Origin: Pseudomonas mendocina | GTDB lineage: Bacteria > Pseudomonadota > Gammaproteobacteria > Pseudomonadales > Pseudomonadaceae | NCBI RefSeq assembly: GCF_900636545.1 | Contig: NZ_LR134290.1 | Location: 2,170,001 to 2,234,000, forward strand | Direction of reading: 5' to 3' | Length of the DNA: 64,000 nt | In this document: positions 58,157-64,000 of the stretch, one piece after another | Numbering within the stretch: position 1 is the stretch's first letter | Layout of the letters: each line of letters starts with the position of its first letter | The notes under the pieces: model-generated | Told to the model about the DNA's origin: nothing | What the model saw: the letters and a program-made list of their open reading frames with translations, nothing else | Databases searched by the model: none | Translations under genes and position numbers: made by a program

Positions 58157-59602
58157 ATGACCAATCTGCTGCTCTATCAACGTATCGCCCAGCAGTTGGC
58201 CGAGGATATTCGTCGTGGTGTCTATCAGCCCGGTGAGCGCGTGCCTTCGGTGCGCAAGATGAGCGCCCAGCTCAATGTCAGCCATGCCACGGTGTTGCAG
58301 GCGTACGCCAATCTCGAGGATCAGGGCCTGATCCGAGCGCGGCCACAGTCGGGCTTCTACGTACATCAGACACCGGCACTGACCGCGCCGACGCCGGATA
58401 TCGCCAAGGTCGAGCGGCCAGGCCTGGTCACTCGTGCCAGCATCATCAACCAGGTCCTCACCGAGTCGCGCCGCGAAGGTGTGTTCCCGCTAGGCGCAGC
58501 GGTGCCGCATGTCGATTACCTGCCGGTGCGCGCACTGCACCAGCAACTGGCCAAGGTTACCCGTTTTCACAGCCCGCGCGCCTTCAGCTACATGTTCAGC
58601 CCCGGTTTCGAGCCGTTGCGCCGCCAGGTGGCGATCCGCATGCGCGATGCCGGCGTGGTGGTCGACCCGTCCGAGGTGGTGATTACCCACGGCTGCGTCG
58701 ATGCGCTGCAGATGAGCCTGCGCGTGCTGACCAAGCCGGGCGATCTGATCGCGGTGGAGTCGCCGACCTACTACGGCTTGCTGCAACTGGCAGATCTGCT
58801 GGGGCTCAAGGTCATCGAGATCCCTTGCGACCCGACCACAGGCATCAGCCTCGAAGCGCTGCAGTTGGCGGCCAACCAGTGGCCGATCAAGGCGCTGGTG
58901 CTCACTGCACGCCTATCCAATCCACTGGGTGGCACCATCCCCGAGGAGCGTCAGCGCCAGTTGCTGCGCCTGGCAGGTGATTACGATTTCCAGATCGTCG
59001 AGGACGATATCTACGGTGAGCTGATGTTCGAACAGGGGCCGACCAAGGCGCTGAAATCGCATGATCGCGACAGCCGGGTGATCTATTGCTCGAGCTTCTC
59101 CAAGACGCTTTCGCCCGGGGTGCGCATCGGCTGGATCGTCGCCGGCAAGTATCAGGACGAGATCCAGCGGCTGCAGACCTTCTCCACCCATTCGGCGTGC
59201 AGCGTTACCCAGATGGCGGTGGCGGCCTACCTGGAGAATGGCGGGTACGACCGTCACCTGCGGCATATCCGCCAGGAGTACCGCAAGAACCTCAGTGCCT
59301 TCCAACTGGCGGTGCAGCAGTATTTCCCGGTCGGTACGCAAATGACCCGGCCCAAAGGCGGCTTCATTCTCTGGGTCAGCCTGCCGGCACGGGTCAACAC
59401 CAAGGATCTGCACGTGCGTGCGCTGCAACAGGGCATCTCCATCGCGCCGGGGCTGATCTTCAGCAACACCGAGCAGTTCAACCACTGCGTGCGCCTCAAC
59501 TGCGGCATCCCGTGGAACCGCGAGGCCGAAAGAGCGCTGATGACCTTGGGCATGCTGGCTACGCAGCTATGCCAGGAGGCGGGCGGTTCCTGGGAAGATT
59601 GA
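58157..59602 (+). CDS. MocR-type regulator (GntR winged helix + aminotransferase fold)
   Basis: ATG 58157 follows AGGAGG at 58143-58148, giving 481 aa. The GntR DNA-binding part (about 5-72) reads YQRIAQQLAEDIRRGVYQPGERVPSVRKM and NVSHATVLQAYANLEDQGLI. From about 90 the type-I aminotransferase fold starts, with the PLP lysine in CSSFSKTLSPGVRIGWIVAG. Such regulators use PLP and an amino compound as signals, for example in GABA or taurine use. No obvious divergent target gene is present, so the target is unknown. Confidence 0.92.
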   Translation: MTNLLLYQRIAQQLAEDIRRGVYQPGERVPSVRKMSAQLNVSHATVLQAYANLEDQGLIRARPQSGFYVHQTPALTAPTPDIAKVERPGLVTRASIINQVLTESRREGVFPLGAAVPHVDYLPVRALHQQLAKVTRFHSPRAFSYMFSPGFEPLRRQVAIRMRDAGVVVDPSEVVITHGCVDALQMSLRVLTKPGDLIAVESPTYYGLLQLADLLGLKVIEIPCDPTTGISLEALQLAANQWPIKALVLTARLSNPLGGTIPEERQRQLLRLAGDYDFQIVEDDIYGELMFEQGPTKALKSHDRDSRVIYCSSFSKTLSPGVRIGWIVAGKYQDEIQRLQTFSTHSACSVTQMAVAAYLENGGYDRHLRHIRQEYRKNLSAFQLAVQQYFPVGTQMTRPKGGFILWVSLPARVNTKDLHVRALQQGISIAPGLIFSNTEQFNHCVRLNCGIPWNREAERALMTLGMLATQLCQEAGGSWED

Positions 59603-59687
59603 AATAACCCTCCAGGCTTAACCCGCTTCATCGAAGGTCTGCGTCTACCTGAGCGAAGGTCTCGTGCCATTGCTCAGGAGGTGCACC

Positions 59688-61388
59688 ATGCCCGTTTATT
59701 CTTCGCTGCTCGTTCGTCCATTCGCCGTCGGTTTTTCGGCGGGTACATTGCTCCTACTCGTCGCCTGCAGCGCCTCTGGCCCGGAGCCGGAAGCCCAGGC
59801 CAATTCGGAGCCGGCGCCGTCACTCGTACGTGAACGCCTGGCTGCGCCTGCGGCGGCCGAGATGCATGTCGAGGCCAGTCAGAAGCGCATGGCGCCGATG
59901 GCCTACGCGCCGGCCCCCATCGCCGATATCCTGCCGCCGAGCTACCGTGATGAGTCGCGCGAGCAGTACCAAGCCTATGCCGACAATCCGGTATTCGCCG
60001 TTGCCGAAACGCCGGTGTCCACCTTCAGCATTGACGTCGACACCGGTAGCTATGCCAACGTGCGGCGCTTCCTCAATGACGGGCAACTGCCACCGAAGGA
60101 TGCCGTGCGACTCGAAGAGCTGGTCAACTACTTCCCCTATGCCTATCCGTTGCCGCAGGGGGATGTGCCTTTCGGCGTCAGCACCGAACTGGCGGTGACG
60201 CCGTGGAACCCGCAGACGCGTCTGCTGCGCATCGCCATCAAGGCATCGGATCGCAGCGTCGAGGAGCTACCGCCGGCCAACCTGGTGTTTCTGGTCGATG
60301 TGTCCGGGTCGATGCACCGCCGCGAAGGCCTGCCCATGGTGCAGGGCACGCTGAAGTTGCTGGTCGATCAGTTGCGCCCGCAGGATCGGGTGTCACTGGT
60401 TACCTACGCTGGTGACAGCCAGGTGCTGCTGGACTCCGCGCCAGGCAGCGATAAGGCGAAGATTCGTGCGGCCATCGATCAACTGACAGCCGGTGGCTCG
60501 ACGGCGGGCGAGTCGGGCATTCAGCTGGCTTACCAGCAGGCGAGCAAGCACCTGATCGATGGCGGCATCAACCGCATCCTGCTGGCCACCGATGGGGACT
60601 TCAACGTCGGCATCAGCGGCTTCGACAGCCTCAAGCAGTTGGCTGCTGACAAGCGCAAGAGTGGTGTTTCGCTGACTACCCTGGGTTTTGGCGTGGACAA
60701 CTACAACGAGCGCCTGATGGAGCAACTGGCCGACGCCGGCAACGGCAACTACGCCTACATCGACAACCTGCGCGAGGCGCGTAAGGTGTTGGTGGATCAG
60801 CTCAGCTCGACCCTCGCCACCGTGGCCAGCGACGTGAAGCTGCAACTGGAATTCAACCCGAGCGAGATTAGCGAGTACCGCTTGCTGGGCTACGAGAACC
60901 GCGCACTCAAGCGCGAGGATTTCAGCAATGACAAGGTCGATGCCGGTGATATCGGCGCTGGTCACACCGTCACTGCGCTATACGAGATTGTCCCCGCCGG
61001 CGGCAAGGGCTGGCTGGAGCCGCTGCGCTATCAGGCCGCGACCTCGCCAGCGGGCAAGACGGGCGAACTGGCCTGGCTGCGGATTCGCTACAAGGCGCCG
61101 GGGGAGGTGAGCAGTCGACTGCTGGAACGCCCCATCGCGCGTGCCGAGGCCAAGCCGATGAACTCCGCCAGCGAGGATCTGCGCTTCGCCGCTGCGGTCG
61201 CGGCCTTCGCCCAGCAGCTCAAGGACGGTCGTTACACCGGTGACTTCGGTCTGGCGCAGAGCATCGAGCTGGCGCGCTCGGCCAAGGGTGAGGATCGCTT
61301 CGGCCTGCGTGGCGAGTTCATCCAACTGGCCGAAATTGCCCAGAGCCTGCACACTTCCGGCTCCACCCCTGCACGAGTTCAGCAGTGA
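59688..61388 (+). CDS. von Willebrand factor A-domain lipoprotein, YfbK-like
   Basis: ATG 59688 follows CAGGAGGTG. The 566-aa product has a lipobox (LLLLVACSAS), a Pro/Ala-rich linker, a conserved N-terminal VWA-associated domain (TFSIDVDTGSYANVRRFLND), and a VWA domain with an intact MIDAS motif, DVSGSM. A C-terminal DUF3520-like region follows. It probably sits at the outer or inner membrane. Its stop overlaps the start of an ECF sigma gene (GTGA), so it is made with the sigma factor. Confidence 0.9.
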   Translation: MPVYSSLLVRPFAVGFSAGTLLLLVACSASGPEPEAQANSEPAPSLVRERLAAPAAAEMHVEASQKRMAPMAYAPAPIADILPPSYRDESREQYQAYADNPVFAVAETPVSTFSIDVDTGSYANVRRFLNDGQLPPKDAVRLEELVNYFPYAYPLPQGDVPFGVSTELAVTPWNPQTRLLRIAIKASDRSVEELPPANLVFLVDVSGSMHRREGLPMVQGTLKLLVDQLRPQDRVSLVTYAGDSQVLLDSAPGSDKAKIRAAIDQLTAGGSTAGESGIQLAYQQASKHLIDGGINRILLATDGDFNVGISGFDSLKQLAADKRKSGVSLTTLGFGVDNYNERLMEQLADAGNGNYAYIDNLREARKVLVDQLSSTLATVASDVKLQLEFNPSEISEYRLLGYENRALKREDFSNDKVDAGDIGAGHTVTALYEIVPAGGKGWLEPLRYQAATSPAGKTGELAWLRIRYKAPGEVSSRLLERPIARAEAKPMNSASEDLRFAAAVAAFAQQLKDGRYTGDFGLAQSIELARSAKGEDRFGLRGEFIQLAEIAQSLHTSGSTPARVQQ

Positions 61389-61957
61389 ACGTACCTCTCA
61401 CGGATGACGACGCCGCTCTATTGCGGCGTTACCGCCGCGGCGATGCCGCGGCCTTCAACGCGCTGTACCAGCGTCATCGGCCGGGCTTGTTCCGCTTTCT
61501 GCTCGGCCTGTGTGGCGACCATGCCCTGGCCGAGGAAGTGTTCCAGGAAACCTGGATGAGCCTGATCCGCAGCCAGAGCGAGCAGCGCGAGGCGGTGCTG
61601 TTCAAGACCTGGCTGTACCAGATCGCCCGCAACCGCCTGATCGACCACTGGCGCAAGACGGGCCGTCATCAGGCCGGACATGACGAGTATGACGAAGGCC
61701 AGCACGCCCAGGCCGACCCGCGACCCGGCCCCGAGCAGCAATGGAGCTTGAGCCGCGATAGCGAACGACTGCAGGCGGCACTGGCCGATCTGCCGGAAGA
61801 TCAGCGCGAGGTGTTCCTGTTGCGTGCTCATGGCGACCTGGAACTGAACGAGATTGCCGAGTTGACCCGCACACCGGCCGAGACGGTCAAGAGCCGTCTG
61901 CGCTATGCCCTGCAGAAACTGCGCCGGCTGCTGGCCACCGAGGAGTTGTCCGCATGA
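61385..61957 (+). CDS. ECF-type RNA polymerase sigma factor
   Basis: The GTG start overlaps the VWA gene stop. The 190-aa product has sigma region 2 (AFNALYQRHRPGLFRFLLGL ... EEVFQETWMSLIRS) and sigma region 4 (LPEDQREVFLLRAHGDLELNEIAELTRTPAETVKSRLRYA). It would direct RNA polymerase to a small group of genes. The next gene overlaps by ATGA and is likely its anti-sigma factor. The promoter it reads is unknown. Confidence 0.93.
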   Translation: MNVPLTDDDAALLRRYRRGDAAAFNALYQRHRPGLFRFLLGLCGDHALAEEVFQETWMSLIRSQSEQREAVLFKTWLYQIARNRLIDHWRKTGRHQAGHDEYDEGQHAQADPRPGPEQQWSLSRDSERLQAALADLPEDQREVFLLRAHGDLELNEIAELTRTPAETVKSRLRYALQKLRRLLATEELSA

Positions 61958-62616
61958 CCCATGAACGAGAACCGCTGGATCACGAACAAGAGCTGTTGGC
62001 GCATTTCCGTGCCCATGGCAGCGGTGAACCCTCTGCCGAGATGGATGCACGTATTCTGGCGGCGGCCAGTGCGGCTGCCCGTGAAACGCAGCAGGCCGCC
62101 AAGGCTGAATCGAGCTGGGCGCAGCGCTTGCACCAATGGCTGTTTGGCAGCGGTCGCCAGCGCTGGTCGGTGGCGGTAGCCGGTCTGGCTTGCCTGGGGA
62201 TCGGCGTCAGCCTGACCTGGCGTACGCTGGAGCAAACGCCTGAGGCCTTCGATGCCGTGCCGCCGAGCGTGGCGATGAGCCCTGCCGCGCCAGCACCTGC
62301 GCCGATGGCGGCCAAGCGTGCGGCCGAGACTGAATCGATGGCGCGTATGGCTGTTCCTCAGGAGCGCATGAGGAGCCAGGCCCCTTCTACCGATAGAGCG
62401 GAGGCACCGATGGCCAGCGCGGCGGCAATTGCTCCGATGGCAGAACTGGTGATCCAGAGCGAACCACGCGAGGCGTTGCTGCGTCTGCTGGAGCTGCGCA
62501 AGGCCAATAAGCAGGAGGAGGCGCAGCGGTTGCTGGAGCAGCTCAAGGCCGATTATCCGCAACTGGATATCGAGGCCGAGCTCGAGCATCTGGCTAAGGA
62601 GCCGTCAGCCGAATGA
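61954..62616 (+). CDS. Probable anti-sigma factor, single-pass membrane protein
   Basis: The 220-aa product overlaps the sigma gene by ATGA. The first 70 residues are cytoplasmic (EQELLAHFRAHGSGEPSAEM). A membrane helix (WSVAVAGLACLGIGVSLTW, about 70-88) follows, then a Pro/Ala/Met-rich part and a final helical tail. No zinc motif HxxxCxxC is seen, so it is not a ZAS-type anti-sigma. The role is inferred from position and topology only. Confidence 0.6.
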   Translation: MTHEREPLDHEQELLAHFRAHGSGEPSAEMDARILAAASAAARETQQAAKAESSWAQRLHQWLFGSGRQRWSVAVAGLACLGIGVSLTWRTLEQTPEAFDAVPPSVAMSPAAPAPAPMAAKRAAETESMARMAVPQERMRSQAPSTDRAEAPMASAAAIAPMAELVIQSEPREALLRLLELRKANKQEEAQRLLEQLKADYPQLDIEAELEHLAKEPSAE

Positions 62617-62706
62617 GCTTCCGGGTAAAAGTCGTGTAAGTCGACTTGTCAGGCGCGCCCAGGCGGAGGAGCATGGGCACGTTACTGATCGAGTTACCCT
62701 TGTCCC

Positions 62707-63207
62707 ATGATGCGTAAGTCCATTTTACTGTTGCTGTGTTTAGGGCTCCTTAGTGCGTGTGAGCGTGCGCCTGAGCCTGTTGCGCAGCAGCCTGCACCTG
62801 AGCCCGCAGTGTTCACCGCGCCTGAGCCAGCGCCCGTTGCCGAGGTTGCCAAGCCCAAACCGGTCGAACCTGCACCGCCTGCCAAGGTGGTCGAAAACAA
62901 ACCCCTGCCTCCCGCCAAACCGCCCGTCGCCGCCAAGCCCAAGCCTGCTGCGGCACCACAGCCCAAGACAGCCGAGCCCGAATCGAAGCTGGCGCTGGAT
63001 CTCAGCGTGCCGCAGGAACTGTTCGAGCAGGCACTGGAAAGCGAAACCCACGAAGAGCTCTCGCCGGTGCTGCCACCGCTGTTTGGCGAGAAACCCGAAG
63101 TCCAGAGCCCGTTCCAGATCAGCGGTCGGCTGATCAGTAACGAGCGAGTGGATGACTACTGGGATTCCATCGAAGGCGCCGAGGTGCAGTTCGAGTTCAA
63201 GCAGTAG
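62707..63207 (+). CDS. Hypothetical Pro/Ala-rich lipoprotein
   Basis: The 166-aa product starts MMRKSILLLLCLGLLSACERAPE, with a lipobox LLSAC and the Cys at residue 18; the second Met is an alternative start. The middle is an extended linker of Pro, Ala, Glu and Lys, enough to span part of the periplasm. The C-terminal 60 residues (LDLSVPQELFEQALESET ...) look structured. No domain is recognised. It follows the sigma operon by 90 bases and is convergent with the acyl-CoA synthetase gene. Confidence 0.75.
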   Translation: MMRKSILLLLCLGLLSACERAPEPVAQQPAPEPAVFTAPEPAPVAEVAKPKPVEPAPPAKVVENKPLPPAKPPVAAKPKPAAAPQPKTAEPESKLALDLSVPQELFEQALESETHEELSPVLPPLFGEKPEVQSPFQISGRLISNERVDDYWDSIEGAEVQFEFKQ

Positions 63208-63208
63208 C

Positions 63209-64000
63209 TCAAAAGCGATAACGCTGCTGCTCGATGGCCGCATGGGTTTCACGACTCAGCGGCTGGAAGCTGTCTGCGCCGGGCAGGCGCACGTAGAGTG
63301 GGCCATCGACCTGGTTCGGGTCATAGCCGGCCTGCTTCAGGTCGGTCTTCTTGTACTTGAAGGTGCCAGTGGTCTCGACTTCGCCGAGTAGGCGCACGAA
63401 CAGCGGCGCGGCGTAGGCCGGCAGCTCCGCATCCAGGTGAGCGGCCAGCGCCGCGCCATCCAGCACGCAACCCGGCGCCAGGCGCAGCGCGGCCATGCCG
63501 CAACGGCCATTGGTGCCGGGAATCTCCACGCCGTAGACCACCGCATCTTCCACGCCGGGGAAGGCGCCCAGCACATTTTCCACCTCGGTGGTGGAGACGT
63601 TCTCGCCTTTCCAGCGAAAGGTGTCGCCGAGGCGGTCGACGAATTGCGCATGCTTGCAGCCGATGTCGCGCATCAGGTCGCCGGTGTTGAACCAGGCGTC
63701 GCCCTTCTTGAACACGTCGCGCAGGATCGCCGCCTCGCTCTTGGCGGGGTCGGTGTAGCCGTCGAACGGCCACTTGGCGCTGATCTCGCTGATCAGTAGG
63801 CCGGCTTCGCCCTTGTCGGCCTTCTGCAGGAAGCCATTGTTGCCGCGCACGGGGCGGTCGTTCTCCAGGTCGTAGCGGACGATGGCGTAGGTGGCCGGTG
63901 TGTAGCCGACGGTATTGTCGAAGTTGAAGACGTTGGTGAAGCCGATGTTGCCTTCGCTGGAGGCATAGAACTCGGTGATCTGCTCGACGCCGAAACGCTG
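63209..64000 (-). CDS. Long-chain acyl-CoA synthetase, C-terminal part (start outside window)
   Basis: The frame is open from the window end to the TGA at 63209-63211, giving the last 263 codons. FYASSEGNIGFTNVF near the visible start is the FATP/FadD-like A5 motif. The hinge and C-terminal domain show FNTGDLMRDIGCKHAQFVDRLGDTFRWKGENVSTTEVE and near the end FKYKKTDLKQAGYDP. It belongs to the bacterial FATP-like synthetases that activate long or very long fatty acids with ATP and CoA. The N-terminal AMP-binding loop is not in view. Confidence 0.9.
   Translation of the reverse strand, partial: QRFGVEQITEFYASSEGNIGFTNVFNFDNTVGYTPATYAIVRYDLENDRPVRGNNGFLQKADKGEAGLLISEISAKWPFDGYTDPAKSEAAILRDVFKKGDAWFNTGDLMRDIGCKHAQFVDRLGDTFRWKGENVSTTEVENVLGAFPGVEDAVVYGVEIPGTNGRCGMAALRLAPGCVLDGAALAAHLDAELPAYAAPLFVRLLGEVETTGTFKYKKTDLKQAGYDPNQVDGPLYVRLPGADSFQPLSRETHAAIEQQRYRF

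Overview
The window is a chromosomal segment of a Pseudomonas (gamma-proteobacterium), probably not P. aeruginosa itself. The evidence is GC-rich coding sequence with strong third-position bias, and a long run of genes in the order I recall from P. aeruginosa: wbpL-wbpM, tRNA-Asn, tyrB, uvrB, an EmrAB-type pump with a LysR regulator, gltX, an Ala/Glu tRNA cluster, tetR, dusC, ibpA, leuCDB, asd, fimV, truA, trpF, accD, folC, cvpA, purF, metZ. This synteny is from memory, not from a search.

Bases 1-12026 are the distal end of an O-antigen/surface-polysaccharide locus and are less GC-rich than the rest. They hold the end of a glycosyltransferase, a 31-codon ORF joined by ATGA overlaps on both sides, and an unrecognised membrane protein with a soluble, possibly kinase-like tail. 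Next come a stand-alone APS kinase (cysC), a DHH/DHHA1 phosphoesterase and an SLC13-type permease. Together these look like a PAPS-supply and PAP-disposal module, which would suit sulfation of a glycan. A lipoprotein, a second glycosyltransferase, a sugar-nucleotide reductase (WbpV-like), the undecaprenyl-phosphate sugar transferase WbpL and the 4,6-dehydratase WbpM close the locus.

Bases 12027-13124 are a boundary zone. It has decaying tandem repeats built from the 3' end of tRNA-Asn, the intact tRNA-Asn gene on the minus strand, and a 143-bp element with terminal inverted repeats that resembles a MITE.

Bases 13125-29208 hold housekeeping and accessory genes: tyrB, uvrB, an EmrAB-like efflux pair facing a LysR regulator, gltX, three tandem tRNA-Ala/tRNA-Glu pairs, a TetR regulator with a palindromic site and a hydrolase, a 7TM-type diguanylate cyclase, a thioesterase, dusC and ibpA. 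The ibpA gene has a sigma-32 promoter and a ROSE-type RNA thermometer.

Bases 29262-51056 carry a four-PAS GGDEF-EAL protein, a LysR regulator facing leuCDB, asd, an Asd paralogue without the catalytic cysteine, fimV with an apparent one-base frameshift after its signal peptide, then truA, trpF, accD, folC, a SPOR-domain protein, cvpA, purF, metZ and an SDR oxidoreductase.

Bases 51180-64000 carry ETF-quinone oxidoreductase divergent from etfBA, with a PsrA-like operator in between. They are followed by a lipase-like hydrolase, a periplasmic binding protein with DUF4398 and OmpA-like envelope proteins, a MocR-type regulator, a VWA lipoprotein/ECF sigma/probable anti-sigma operon, a lipoprotein, and the end of a long-chain acyl-CoA synthetase gene.
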